Notes: a model not told the origin generated them from the letters alone. Numbered from the stretch's first letter, positions 7,280-16,347 are shown. The stretch: DNA of 64,000 nucleotides from an uncultured Lentisphaeria bacterium (GCA_934661755.1 CAKUJM010000002.1:30450-94449); one strand, 5' to 3'. Numbers and translations are program-made.

Positions 7280-8539
7280 CTACTCCCATTCGATGGTGGC
7301 GGGCGGCTTGGGGGTGCAGTCATAGACCACCCGTGAAACGCCCTCCACCTCGTTGGGGATGCGGGTGGCCACCCGCTCGACAAGCTCCCATGGCAGATGC
7401 ACCACCTGGGCGGTGACGGCATCGACGGTGTTGATGGAGCGGATGGCGATGGTGTACCCGTAGTGGCGATGGCCGTTGAGGATTCCGACCGATTTCACCG
7501 GCAGGAACACCGCAAATGACTGCCAGGTCTTCTCATACCATCCGGAATTGCGCAACTCCTCGGTGAAGATGGCATCCGCCTCGCGCAGCATCCGCAGATA
7601 TTCGCGTTTGATCTCCCCTACGCACCGCACGCCCAGCGACGGGCCGGGGAATGGCTGGCGGTCGATCATGACCGCAGGCAGTCCCAGCTGGCGGCCGACC
7701 AGCCGCACCTCGTCCTTGAACAGCCGCGCCAGCGGCTCGACCAGCTCGAATTTGAGATCCTCCGGCAGGCCGCCGACATTGTGGTGGGATTTGATCATCC
7801 CCTCCGGATTGCCGTCGATCGGAATGCTTTCCAGGAAATCCGGATAGATCGATCCCTGCCCAAGGAATGGCGCATCCACTTTGGCGGCCGCCTCGGCAAA
7901 GACCTCGATGAACTCCTTGCCGATGATCTTGCGCTTCTGTTCGGGGTCGTTGACTCCCGCCAGCTTGTCGAGAAAACGGTCTGAGGCGTCCACATAGACC
8001 AGATTCATGTCGAAGGAGTCGCGGAACACGCTTTGGACTTGCTCCGGCTCGCCCAGGCGCAGCAGCCCATGGTTGACAAATACGCAGGTGAGCTGCTTGC
8101 CGATGGCGCGGTGGATCAGTGCCGCGGCCACCGAGGAATCTACCCCGCCGGAGAGTCCCAGCACGACCTTGCGGTCGCCGACTTGCGCCCGGATGTCCGC
8201 AATTGACTCCGCAATGAAGTTTTCGATGGTCCACAGGCCCTGGCATCCGCATTTTCCGCGGCAGAAATCCAGCGCGGCGGCGGCGTCGAACGCGGTGGTC
8301 GAGAGGAATGGCACTCCCAGTGCGGCGATGCGCGACTCCGCCGCCGGTTGCGGCTTGGCCTGCGCATCACGGCAGAAGATGATTCCGGCCGGAGACTCCT
8401 GCATGATGCGCGCATCCGGAGTGGTATACGGCATCACCATCGTGTAGATGTGTCCGGCACGGATGGCACGGGCGTAGTTCTGGATGTCCTTGCAGCCGCC
8501 ATTGATCAGGATGACGGTCTGTGGGGTCTGCTTTATCAT
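7280..8539 (-). CDS. guaA: GMP synthase with reduced, catalytically incomplete glutaminase domain
   Basis: XMP-to-GMP amination enzyme of purine synthesis. The ATP-pyrophosphatase part is complete and strongly conserved: SGGVDSS P-loop (130-136), FVNHGLLRLGE, LGQGSIYPD, IKSHHNVGGLPE, PFPGPSLGVR and the terminal KPPATIEWE. The N-terminal class-I glutamine amidotransferase domain is only about 95 residues instead of about 200. Where GuaA normally has GVCYGMQ with the catalytic Cys, this protein has GVPFLSTTAFDAAA, and the half with the catalytic His and Glu is missing. Total length is 419, against about 510-530 usually. It should use free ammonia, or a separate glutaminase. The start ATG was chosen because it aligns with the family N-terminus; an ATG at 8605 is also in frame. 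The frame is intact, so this is not a pseudogene. Confidence 0.92.
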   Translation of the reverse strand: MIKQTPQTVILINGGCKDIQNYARAIRAGHIYTMVMPYTTPDARIMQESPAGIIFCRDAQAKPQPAAESRIAALGVPFLSTTAFDAAAALDFCRGKCGCQGLWTIENFIAESIADIRAQVGDRKVVLGLSGGVDSSVAAALIHRAIGKQLTCVFVNHGLLRLGEPEQVQSVFRDSFDMNLVYVDASDRFLDKLAGVNDPEQKRKIIGKEFIEVFAEAAAKVDAPFLGQGSIYPDFLESIPIDGNPEGMIKSHHNVGGLPEDLKFELVEPLARLFKDEVRLVGRQLGLPAVMIDRQPFPGPSLGVRCVGEIKREYLRMLREADAIFTEELRNSGWYEKTWQSFAVFLPVKSVGILNGHRHYGYTIAIRSINTVDAVTAQVVHLPWELVERVATRIPNEVEGVSRVVYDCTPKPPATIEWE

Positions 8540-8606
8540 TTTGGTGGTATTCCCTGGATTTTGCGCTTTTGATTGGGTGTTGCTGTCAGAAAAACTCCAT
8601 AACATA

Positions 8607-8667
8607 AAACCTGAATCCGCGAAGCTGGCGCGGCGGCGTCATGATTTCGTCATTTTCCGGTTGCGTG
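8607..8667. repeat. Dispersed palindromic repeat, left half (copy 3)
   Basis: Reads aacctgaatccgcgaagctggc, then gtcatgatttcgtcattttccgg, matching the left arms of copies at 6649 and 16348. No matching right arm follows. It lies between divergent guaA and the W-repeat gene, in their promoter region. Confidence 0.7.
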
Positions 8668-8805
8668 ATGATCCCGTCAGGAACGCCCGCCTCCGGGATA
8701 AAAGGCGTGCGGAAATTGCAGTGTCGGGAATCGGCCATTATATTTGCGTCTTTACCGTTGCAACCCGTCAGCCTGTCGGCCAGCCATAACGAATTTCCGT
8801 ACATC

Positions 8806-9390
8806 ATGAAGAAGAAAATCAAGCATACGCTTTCCACGACCCTGGTAAATTCCATCCTCAACAACCCGGAGGGCTTTCCCTGGGAGACGATTTCCGGCGA
8901 GGAGTGGTGCATCCTGCTTCGCGAGCATCCGGAGCTGGCGCCGCGCTGCCCCTGGAATCGCCTCAATGGCTCCGAGTGGTGCGACCTGCTCAAGCTGCGC
9001 CCGGAATTTGCCCAGCACTGCGACTGGGACAAGCTGACCGGCGAGGACTGGGTGGAGCTTGTGGGCGAGGACAGCGCCTTTGCCGAGCATTGCGATTGGA
9101 ACAAGCTGGCCGGCGCGCAGTGGGACGAGCTGGCGCAGGCGCTTCCGGAAATGAAGAAGATCGTCAAATGGGACAGCCTCACCGGCGCCACCTGGAGCGA
9201 GCTGCTCAAATGGTGTCCGCAATTCGCCGGCAAATGCGACTGGGAGCTGCTTGACGGCGTGGATTGGTGTGAGCTGCTGCGCGAAATGCCTGAATTCGCC
9301 CCCAAATGCAAGCACTGGGATGTCCTGACGGATGAGGACTGGGAACTCCTGCTGGCAGACCAGCCCCAGCTGGAAAAATACCGCAAGTGA
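8806..9390 (+). CDS. Tandem 24-residue W-repeat protein
   Basis: A 194-residue protein made almost wholly of seven consecutive units of about 24 residues with the pattern [D/P/K]W-x-x-L-x-G-x-x-W-x-x-L-L-x-x-x-P-x-[F/L]-A-x-x-C. Units start near residues 27, 52, 76, 100, 124, 148 and 173. The first 20 residues are basic (MKKKIKHTLS) and show no clear signal peptide, so it is probably cytoplasmic. The regular Trp, Leu and Cys spacing suggests a stacked helical solenoid used for binding. I recall similar repeats in Lentisphaera-group proteins, but no function is known to me. It is convergent with the phosphohexomutase gene 22 bp away. The ATG chosen starts right where the repeat-like composition begins. 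Confidence 0.82.
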   Translation: MKKKIKHTLSTTLVNSILNNPEGFPWETISGEEWCILLREHPELAPRCPWNRLNGSEWCDLLKLRPEFAQHCDWDKLTGEDWVELVGEDSAFAEHCDWNKLAGAQWDELAQALPEMKKIVKWDSLTGATWSELLKWCPQFAGKCDWELLDGVDWCELLREMPEFAPKCKHWDVLTDEDWELLLADQPQLEKYRK

Positions 9391-9412
9391 CCCGCGGACG
9401 GAGGGGGGCGGC

Positions 9413-11002
9413 TCAACGGCGGTGGAGGGGCCTCCCCTCCATTATCCCCCGTATTTCGTCCGTCAATTCCCGGCAAAGTCCGGCGCAGCCGGGTCCCCAT
9501 GCCTCCAGGTTGAGCCGCAGTTTTGGCTCGTTTCCGGAGGGGCGCACCACAAGCCACCAGCCGCTGCCGCCCTGGTCGCAGATTATCTTCAGATCCGGGA
9601 AGCGGAGCGTTTCGGGATGGTAGTCGCCGGCCAGCGCCGCCGGCATTTGCAGGCCGGTATCCGGGTCGGTCTGCACCGTCTGCGCCACCGTCCCCGGCTT
9701 GGCGCGCCAGAGTTCCCAGATGCGGCGCATCCTGTCAAACATCGTCTGGCGGTCGGGCAATTCGAAATTTATTTCGCCGCTCCAGGCGTAACCATCGCGC
9801 CACTTTTCCAGTTGCCGGGAGAGCGTATTCCCGCAACTGGCCGCCTGCGACAGCGCCTTGAGCATATAGAGCGCAGTCAGGCATCCGCTGTCGATTGAGA
9901 AGAACTCCGGATAGAAGTAGTGGCCTGAATGCTCGCCGGCGAAGACCACCCGCCGGCAGTATCTGGGATGGCGCATCAGCAGCTTGATCTGCCCATGGCC
10001 GACCGGGGTGTCCACCACCTCGCAGGATTTGCCGAACAGCGCCGGGATAAGCTGGCTGCAGCAGATATTGCGCATCAGCACCGGCGGCACGGCATCGGCG
10101 GATTGCCGCGAGGCCGCCAATTTGCATTGCGCCACCAGCGCGTAGACATTTGCGGGGATGATTTCACGGCCGGTTTCGTCGGTGAATCCGGCACGGTCGG
10201 CATCGCCGTCGAAGCCGATCCCGAGGTCGGCGCGGTTTTCGCGTACGGCATTGCCCAGCCGTTGCATGTATTCCGGCAGCAGCGGGTTGGGGACGCCATG
10301 GGGAAAGGCTCCGTCCGGCTGCTCATCAAGATAGATGAATTCGAATCCATGTCCTTCCAGCCATTGCGCGATGGGGCGGAAGGCCACCGCGCCCACGCCG
10401 TTGCCGGCGGCAATGACCACCTTGAGCTTTGCTTCCAGCCGTGGTAGCCGTTCCATCCCGGCGCGATCCAGCAGCGCCTCCGACCATTCCGCACGCAGCG
10501 ACAGCGATCGCAGCTGCGGCTGGATGCCGCCATTGGACGATGCCGCCGCCGGTTCGCTGGAATTCAGCGCCGTCATGCGCCGCCGCAATTGCGCCATCGC
10601 GGCCGCATCCAGCGGCTCCGCGCCGGAAAACAGGAATTTCATTCCGTTGTATTCGCGCGGGTTGTGCGATGCGGTGACCATGATGCCGCCGGCATAGCGA
10701 TCGGCATGGCTGCCGCAGGCGTAGTAGATTTCCTCGCTGGAGCATAATCCAAGGTCGTCCACCGACACTGCCGCCGCCAGCAGACTCCGGCAGATCGAGC
10801 GCTTCAGCGCGTCCGACGATTCGCGCGCGTCACATCCAACGACGATCCGGTTGCCGCGCGATGCCGCCAGCTGCGCAAACGCCACGGCGGCCTGACCGGC
10901 CAGGATGTGGTCGAATTGGCCGGGGACGACACCGCGCAGGTCGTCACGCTTGAAAATGCAATCAAGCCGTTGCGAATAGCTGTCAGGGGATGCGGTTTTC
11001 AT
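9413..11002 (-). CDS. Phosphomannomutase/phosphoglucomutase
   Basis: Alpha-D-phosphohexomutase that interconverts hexose 6- and 1-phosphates for sugar-nucleotide and envelope synthesis. All four active-site loops are visible: the phosphoserine loop TASHNP with Ser112, the metal loop GFDGDADR with Asp265/267/269, the sugar loop GEHSGHYFY and the phosphate-binding RPSGNEPKLRL near the C-terminus. Length is 529, a little above the usual 450-480. The early KRDDLRGVVPGQ matches the family start. No Shine-Dalgarno is seen. It lies 27 bp downstream of a large unknown exported-protein gene and may be in one transcript with it. Mannose versus glucose preference cannot be told from this. Confidence 0.92.
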   Translation of the reverse strand: MKTASPDSYSQRLDCIFKRDDLRGVVPGQFDHILAGQAAVAFAQLAASRGNRIVVGCDARESSDALKRSICRSLLAAAVSVDDLGLCSSEEIYYACGSHADRYAGGIMVTASHNPREYNGMKFLFSGAEPLDAAAMAQLRRRMTALNSSEPAAASSNGGIQPQLRSLSLRAEWSEALLDRAGMERLPRLEAKLKVVIAAGNGVGAVAFRPIAQWLEGHGFEFIYLDEQPDGAFPHGVPNPLLPEYMQRLGNAVRENRADLGIGFDGDADRAGFTDETGREIIPANVYALVAQCKLAASRQSADAVPPVLMRNICCSQLIPALFGKSCEVVDTPVGHGQIKLLMRHPRYCRRVVFAGEHSGHYFYPEFFSIDSGCLTALYMLKALSQAASCGNTLSRQLEKWRDGYAWSGEINFELPDRQTMFDRMRRIWELWRAKPGTVAQTVQTDPDTGLQMPAALAGDYHPETLRFPDLKIICDQGGSGWWLVVRPSGNEPKLRLNLEAWGPGCAGLCRELTDEIRGIMEGRPLHRR

Positions 11003-11029
11003 GTGGAGGGCGAATGGGCGGTTTTTCCG

Positions 11030-13342
11030 TTATCTGCGTTTTTTCTGGAGGACACGTGAGGATGCCTTGCCTTCATCCGGCGCGATCTGGTGGAACTTCA
11101 CAGTGCCGTCGAGCTGTTGTTCGCGCACTGTCGGCTTGTCCAGCCGTCCGGAGAGCTTCCGGCCGCTGCCGTCATTGCCGATGGGCGGCAGGATCAATTC
11201 CGGTGCGAGGCAGATTGGCCGGTGCCGCAGGCGCTCCCAGGCGTCGTCGTACCGCTTTTGCAGTTCTGGCGTCGGGGTGAATTGCGGCAATTTCAAATGC
11301 GACAGCGCCTGGGCCAGCGCGATGCGGGACTGGCACTGGGCCAGCATGCCGTCCAGAGTAAATCCGAAATCCGCCAGATTGTCGCGCATATACCCCAGGT
11401 ACTGCCAGGGCTGCGGGAGGGCGCTGGCGGTGGCGGGGATCATCTGCGCCTGTTGCTGGAAGACCCACAGCGGCCAGCTGTCGGCCAGCAAAGCGCGGGC
11501 CTCGTCGGCATGTCCGCCGCGGGCCAGGGCGTCGGCGGCAATGGCGCAAATCTCCATTCTCTGGGCGGCGTAGGTCATGCTGGGGATGTCATCCGGTGCG
11601 CCGAACATGTCCGGCAGCATCGGCTTGAGGCTGAGCTGATGCTGCGATGCCAGGATCAGCCGGGTGAGCGCGGCCAGGATCGCCTTGTGGCGCTTTCCCG
11701 CCTGCCGGGCGCGCATGGCCAGGAATTGCGCCACTTCCACAGACAGCGGCAAATCCTCCAGCGCCTTCCCGCCGGCCAGCGACTCGGTGAGCAGGTGTCC
11801 TTCGATCAATGCCAGCAGTTCCTGCAGCTTCCCGCTGCTGCCGAGCTGCGGAAAGAGCTCCAGATGGCGCATTATCACCAATCCGGCCAGGGAATGGATC
11901 GCCGCGCCCTCGGTGCCGCCGGGGGCGCAGTCCAGCAACGGCGTCAGCTCCGGATAGCGCAGCACGCTGATGAACTGGCCATCGGGCAGGAATTGCGACA
12001 GGATATGCGCAAAAAGCTGCTTGAGCTTGCCGCGGCAGTCATTGCCGGTGTCGTCATTGTCCGGAAGGGATTCGGCAAGCCCGGCAAATGCCAGATAGGC
12101 GGCGGCGTTGCTCTTCAGCAGCGTGAGGCGCCGCGGCAATTGTCCGCCGCCGCGGTCTTCCAATACCTCGGGCTCGACGACTGCGGCGAAGGTCCGCTGG
12201 GTGGTCTTGCGGCGTTTCGACGGGAATTCGTCCAGGCCGATTTCATCGGCATCATAGTGTTTCAGCATCTTGAGCAACGACTGTCCGGCGCATTTGGCGG
12301 CCGCGGTCAATTCACGGCGGGTCTTGGAGTCCACTTCCGGCAGCGCGGCGCATTGGAGCATGGTCTCGACAAGCTGGGATTGCTCCTGGGAGGTGAGCCG
12401 TCCGTCATCCCATTGCGCCACCCATTCCAGGAATGGCGCCGGATAGGTGCATCTGGGAGTCAGCCCCGCCGCGACGGTGCGGGCGATCGGAATTGCGCCA
12501 TTGGCGATTTCCCGCGCATCAACGGCCTCGCCGCCGAATTTCACTGGCCGCCCGCGGAAGAGGGCGTACTGGTGTTCACGGTCGGCATAGAAGCTGTCGC
12601 TCTCAAACAGGCAGACCTTGAACAGCGTTTCGCTGGCGGCCATTTCATTCCACAGCTTCCAGGCCACCCAGTTGGTGCTTTCCGAGATCATATTGGCGAC
12701 ATTGGTCGTCGAGAGCTGCCGCTGGCTGGTGAGCAGGCAGCGGCCGGTGAGCTGCTCCGGGGTGAAGGCGAAGCTGGAGCCACGGTCAAAGGCAAGTCCG
12801 ACGGCGCTGGCCAGCAACAGCTGCGATCCGCCAATCCGGAAGCCGCTGGCCGGCATTGACGCCTGCACGATATCCAGTTGGAGGCGATCCCACTGCGTTG
12901 GCCGGGACAGCTTCTCCTTGACATGCGATGGCGGTTGGCGTTTTTCCTCCTTGGCCAGATCGACCTGCGCCGAGAGCATGCCGGTGATGGCGCCGGCGTA
13001 TTCCGGCTCGCGCTTGTCGATTATCTGCAACAGCGTCAAGAGCGCATCGCGGAAATTGTATCCGGTGGCAAAGTAGGTCCGCGATGGAAAAAGGCCGTCG
13101 GAGAGCGTGATGAAAAGCGCCCTGGGGGTGTTGTCTTGCGGCGCCATCCTGGCCAGCTTGTCGTGCGCGGTCTTGTTCTTCAAGCCGTCATACAGCGCCC
13201 GGGCCAGGCTGCAGCCGGCCTCCGGGGTGATGGCCACACTGGTTTTGACATCCTCAAACCACGGTGTCGGAAGCGGTTGCGCGGCCGGCACATTGCTGAG
13301 TACCAGCATAAGGAACAGCAGAATCCAGAAATTGCGCATCAT
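11030..13342 (-). CDS. Large unknown exported protein
   Basis: About 770 residues beginning with a clear Sec signal peptide (MMRNFWILLFLMLVLS, probable cleavage after NVPAA). The mature protein is mainly helical by composition and rich in Ala and Leu. Stretches such as LSVEVAQFLAMRARQAGK and EICAIAADALARGGHADEA resemble alpha-solenoid or alpha/alpha-barrel helices, but no catalytic motif is recognised. It would act in the periplasm or outer envelope. It sits between a membrane-protein gene (69 bp upstream) and the phosphohexomutase gene. Two adjacent ATGs (13342, 13339) are equally possible starts. Function unknown. Confidence 0.72.
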   Translation of the reverse strand: MMRNFWILLFLMLVLSNVPAAQPLPTPWFEDVKTSVAITPEAGCSLARALYDGLKNKTAHDKLARMAPQDNTPRALFITLSDGLFPSRTYFATGYNFRDALLTLLQIIDKREPEYAGAITGMLSAQVDLAKEEKRQPPSHVKEKLSRPTQWDRLQLDIVQASMPASGFRIGGSQLLLASAVGLAFDRGSSFAFTPEQLTGRCLLTSQRQLSTTNVANMISESTNWVAWKLWNEMAASETLFKVCLFESDSFYADREHQYALFRGRPVKFGGEAVDAREIANGAIPIARTVAAGLTPRCTYPAPFLEWVAQWDDGRLTSQEQSQLVETMLQCAALPEVDSKTRRELTAAAKCAGQSLLKMLKHYDADEIGLDEFPSKRRKTTQRTFAAVVEPEVLEDRGGGQLPRRLTLLKSNAAAYLAFAGLAESLPDNDDTGNDCRGKLKQLFAHILSQFLPDGQFISVLRYPELTPLLDCAPGGTEGAAIHSLAGLVIMRHLELFPQLGSSGKLQELLALIEGHLLTESLAGGKALEDLPLSVEVAQFLAMRARQAGKRHKAILAALTRLILASQHQLSLKPMLPDMFGAPDDIPSMTYAAQRMEICAIAADALARGGHADEARALLADSWPLWVFQQQAQMIPATASALPQPWQYLGYMRDNLADFGFTLDGMLAQCQSRIALAQALSHLKLPQFTPTPELQKRYDDAWERLRHRPICLAPELILPPIGNDGSGRKLSGRLDKPTVREQQLDGTVKFHQIAPDEGKASSRVLQKKRR

Positions 13343-13411
13343 ATATTCGACTTCGAGTTGTTGTTTTCCCGGCGTGCCGCTTTGACGCAAATGCCTTCCT
13401 GGCGGATGGAT

Positions 13412-14227
13412 TTACCGGATGCCGCTGCTGGAATGGAATGTCATTTCAATGCCGAGACCGGCCAGGCCCATGGCAACTGCATGCAGGATCGCCAGATCTG
13501 TTCCCGGCGTGCGGTCGCAATCGGTGATGAAATGGGAGACCGCAATCAGCGCCATTGCGGATAAAACCGGCAATGACAGCTGCCGCCACGGAAGACGCCG
13601 CCAGCCGCCAGGCGGGGTGGCGGCAAGCGATGCGGCCGCCATTGCCAGTGGCATGGCGGCGAATTGCACGGCCGCGCCGGCGGAAAGTGCCGCGGCAATG
13701 GCGCCCAGCGCCGAACACCGCCGGACAGACACGCTGGAGGTGCCACGGGCTGCCAGGGAGCAGCACAGCGCCGCAATGAAGGCAAATAGGCATCCCGCAA
13801 CCAGTGAGCGGCCATCGACCGGGTAGATGGCGTCAAGACGCGACAGCGGCAATGCCGCCCACGCCATCGCCATCGCCGCCGCCAGCCATTGCCTCATCCC
13901 CAGTTGCCGGAAGAGCATCATCAGCACCAGGGTCCCAGTGACATGCCCCAGCAGGTTGTGGAGATGGAACCAGAACGGCCGTCGCCCGAATGCCGCGCGA
14001 TCAGCCCACAGCGACAGCGCCGTGGTCGGCAGGTAATGCCGACGCCAATCCGCCTGGAAGATCGCCGGTGGCGAGTCCGGATTGGCCGCGCCGCCAATTT
14101 CTATGCGTGGGCGATTCCAGCTCCGGAGGCTCCCCGCCGGCAGTCGTGCAAAAAAGAGCGTGGCCACTGCGGCGGCCACCGCCATTGCCCAAAGCCAGCC
14201 GCGCCAGGATGCCGGGGCGGCGATCAT
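13412..14227 (-). CDS. Multi-pass membrane protein resembling the N-part of GT-C/TMTC-type proteins
   Basis: A 271-residue protein with about seven hydrophobic segments. The stretch YLPTTALSLWADRAAFG followed by PFWFHLHNLLGHVTGTLVL fits the pattern of GT-C glycosyltransferase-like (TMTC/PMT) membrane proteins, whose usual form is YRPL..L near FHL.NL..H. Those proteins are normally 500 residues or more and carry TPR repeats after the membrane part; here the protein ends early, so it is a short version or remnant, and catalytic acids in the first loop were not identified. Its ATG overlaps the pyrD stop by four bases, so it is translated with pyrD. Confidence 0.65.
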   Translation of the reverse strand: MIAAPASWRGWLWAMAVAAAVATLFFARLPAGSLRSWNRPRIEIGGAANPDSPPAIFQADWRRHYLPTTALSLWADRAAFGRRPFWFHLHNLLGHVTGTLVLMMLFRQLGMRQWLAAAMAMAWAALPLSRLDAIYPVDGRSLVAGCLFAFIAALCCSLAARGTSSVSVRRCSALGAIAAALSAGAAVQFAAMPLAMAAASLAATPPGGWRRLPWRQLSLPVLSAMALIAVSHFITDCDRTPGTDLAILHAVAMGLAGLGIEMTFHSSSGIR

Positions 14228-15156
14228 GGATGCTCCAGGCTGTCGACGATCTCATTGACATCCGCGACGCCATGGTCGTCCAGCCACTCCTGCATTTGCT
14301 GCGGTATTTTCAGCAGGCATTGCGGGTCGGCGAAAATCGCGGTCCCCACCCCCACGGCATTGGCGCCAGCCATCATGAACTCCAGCGCATCGGTGCCGGT
14401 CATGACCCCGCCCATGCCGATGATCGGGATCGACGGCACCGCCCGTCGTACTTCATAGACCATCCGCAATGCCAGTGGTTTCAACGCCGGGCCGGAATAC
14501 CCGCCGGTGAAGTTGGCCAGACGGCTGCGCCGGCGTTCCAAATCCACTGCCAGGCCGGTGACTGTGTTGATCAACGACAGCATGTCGCTGCCGGCATCCA
14601 CGCACGAATGCGCAAAGTCAGCAATCCGGGTGACGTTGGGTGAGAGCTTGGTGATCAACGGCAGTGAGGTGGCCTGCCGCACCGCCCGCACCACCTTGGC
14701 CGCCAATGCCGGATCGGTGCCGAAGGCAATCCCGCCCGCCTTGACATTCGGACAGGAGATGTTGATTTCCAGGGCCGCAATGCCGTCACGATGGCTGTCC
14801 AGGCGCGATGCGACCTCGGCGTATTGCTCAATGCTGCGCCCCCAGATATTGACGATCACCGGGCAGGGCAATGTCCGCAAAAACGGCAGATAATGGTCGT
14901 CTGCGATGAATTTCTCGATTCCGGGATTCTGCAATCCGATGGCGTTGAGCATGCCGCCGAAAACCTCGCAGGTGCGCGGCATCGGATTGCCGTCGCAGGG
15001 GAAGGGCGACACTCCCTTGACGGTGATGGCGCCAAGGCGATCAAAGGGGATCATGCCGCGGTATTCCTGGCCGTAGCCGAAGGTGCCGGACGCGGCAATG
15101 ACCGGGTTGACTAGGCTGATGCCTCCGAGATTGACTGCAAGGGATGATGCCGACAT
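14224..15156 (-). CDS. pyrD: Dihydroorotate dehydrogenase, class 1B catalytic subunit
   Basis: FMN enzyme of pyrimidine synthesis that oxidises dihydroorotate to orotate. The 310-residue sequence shows NPVIAASGTFGYG, LGAITVKGVS with the FMN-contacting Lys, NAIGLQNPGI, and ISCPNVK, whose Cys135 is the catalytic base of class 1 enzymes. The C-terminal phosphate site reads IIGMGGVMTGTDALEFMMAGA. It resembles PyrDB, which pairs with the electron-transfer subunit PyrK and NAD+; pyrK is not in this window. No Shine-Dalgarno is visible, and 62 bp upstream of the start the DNA turns into a 10-bp tandem array. A membrane-protein gene overlaps its stop codon. Confidence 0.95.
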   Translation of the reverse strand: MSASSLAVNLGGISLVNPVIAASGTFGYGQEYRGMIPFDRLGAITVKGVSPFPCDGNPMPRTCEVFGGMLNAIGLQNPGIEKFIADDHYLPFLRTLPCPVIVNIWGRSIEQYAEVASRLDSHRDGIAALEINISCPNVKAGGIAFGTDPALAAKVVRAVRQATSLPLITKLSPNVTRIADFAHSCVDAGSDMLSLINTVTGLAVDLERRRSRLANFTGGYSGPALKPLALRMVYEVRRAVPSIPIIGMGGVMTGTDALEFMMAGANAVGVGTAIFADPQCLLKIPQQMQEWLDDHGVADVNEIVDSLEHP

Positions 15157-15218
15157 ATTTGGTTAAGAAGACATTTTACAGGAAAAGTCAAAAAACTGAG
15201 GGATTTTCGGATAGGATG

Positions 15219-15541
15219 CTACCCCCGTCACCCCCCGCTACCCCCCGTCACCCACCGTCACCCATCGCTACCCATCGCTACCCACCGCTACCCACCGCTA
15301 TCCACCGCTATCCACCGCTATCCACCGCTATCCACCGCTATCCACCGCTACCCACCGTGATCCACCGTGATCCTCCGTCACCCCCCCGCTACCCACCGCT
15401 ATCCACCGCTACCCACCGCTACCCTCTGCTGCCCACCGCTACCCTCCGTTACCCACCGTCACCCCCCGCTACCCACCGCTACCCACCGTGATCCTCCGTT
15501 ACCCTCCGTGATCCTCCGTCATCCTCCGTGATCCTCCGTTT
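15219..15541. repeat. 10-bp tandem repeat array (YCCACCGYTA/TCCTCCGTGA)
   Basis: About 32 degenerate copies in strict 10-bp register, with one 11-bp unit at 15381-15391. Core variants are taccaccgc-like in the middle and tcctccgtga at the right end. Read on the minus strand, the pyrD coding strand, the right end gives repeated acggaggatc, so GGAGG appears every 10 bases. It is followed by a small stem (aaagtgt 15544-15550, acacttt 15562-15568). The array occupies most of the 593-bp gene-free gap between pyrD and the acetyltransferase gene. Confidence 0.9.
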
Positions 15542-15749
15542 GTAAAGTGTCTGCCAATCGCACACTTTTGGGGATTATGGCGTTGGCGAATGGCAATACC
15601 GCGCGGGATGGTTAGCTTATCGCTGGGTGGTCGGGCGGGGGAACATGGCCCACCTATAAGGCTATCGCGCGCGCGAGGGATGTGCGTTCTGGGGAAAAAA
15701 GGAGGTCAGAAAAGGAGGAAGGCGGAAATCCTTACGGTTTTTCGGGTGG
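15542..15749. other. Gene-free remainder of the pyrD/acetyltransferase gap
   Basis: Apart from the 7-bp stem noted above and two purine-rich patches (ggaaaaaaggagg near 15693, aaaaggaggaagg near 15711) I see nothing definite. Short frames here have no coding character. Confidence 0.4.
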
Positions 15750-16277
15750 TCACGCCTGGGAGTTGCGGAATGACGGCACCGGCATTAGCCCCGGCCCAAT
15801 CTGCTTTTGGAACCAGGCCACGTCATGCCACTGGCCATTCTTGAAACCGGCGTCGGCAAAGCGTCCCGCCAGCTTGAATCCCAGCGACAGGTGAAGGCGT
15901 TCGCTGGCCGGATTGGGCAGCGTCACGCAGCCGAAGGCATTGCGAAGCCCCATGTGGCGCAGGCGCTCCAGCAGCTCGAGATACAGCATCCGTCCGAGTC
16001 CGCGTCCGGTGGCATGGGCCGTGAAGTAGATCGACAGCTCGGCACTCCATTGGTAGGCCTGGCGTTCGCGCAATTCATGCGCATATGCGTAGCCGATAAC
16101 CTGCCCTGAGTCCACTGCAACCAGATAGGGGTACTTTGCAATGATCGCCGCCATGCGCAACCGGAACGCCTCCGCAGTCGGCAGCGCCGTCTCGAAGGTG
16201 ATATTGCTGTCGATGTATTCGGCGTAGATGGCGCGTATTGACTGGCTGTCGTCAATGGTGGCATCGCGTATGGTCAT
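15750..16277 (-). CDS. GNAT N-acetyltransferase, phosphinothricin/methionine-sulfoximine type
   Basis: A 175-residue acetyl-CoA-dependent N-acetyltransferase. It follows the PAT/MnaT pattern from end to end: MTIRDATIDDSQSIRAIY, NITFET, GYAYAHELRERQAYQWSAE, ELSIYF, the acetyl-CoA loop ATGRGLGRMLYLELL, TLPNPASERLHLSLGF and GQWHDVAWFQKQIG. Such enzymes acetylate amino-acid analogues such as methionine sulfoximine, or other small amines, in the cytoplasm. The start is the ATG at the family N-terminus; a longer in-frame start adds 12 unrelated residues. It is a single gene between the tandem array and a full palindromic repeat. Confidence 0.92.
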   Translation of the reverse strand: MTIRDATIDDSQSIRAIYAEYIDSNITFETALPTAEAFRLRMAAIIAKYPYLVAVDSGQVIGYAYAHELRERQAYQWSAELSIYFTAHATGRGLGRMLYLELLERLRHMGLRNAFGCVTLPNPASERLHLSLGFKLAGRFADAGFKNGQWHDVAWFQKQIGPGLMPVPSFRNSQA

Positions 16278-16347
16278 AGCGGGAACAATGGCGGCGGCGG
16301 GATCAAATGGCAATTCAGGCGGCTGGCAGGGGTAACGGGCTTAATGT

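Noticed and set aside
15144..15491. Open frame on the plus strand with Pro/Thr/Tyr-rich repeats
   Set aside because: It is a by-product of the 10-bp array, starts over the pyrD start on the other strand, and its residues merely translate the repeat.
15219..15541. Possible CRISPR array
   Set aside because: Units are 10 bp with no unique spacers and no cas genes nearby. The same holds for the array at 63711.
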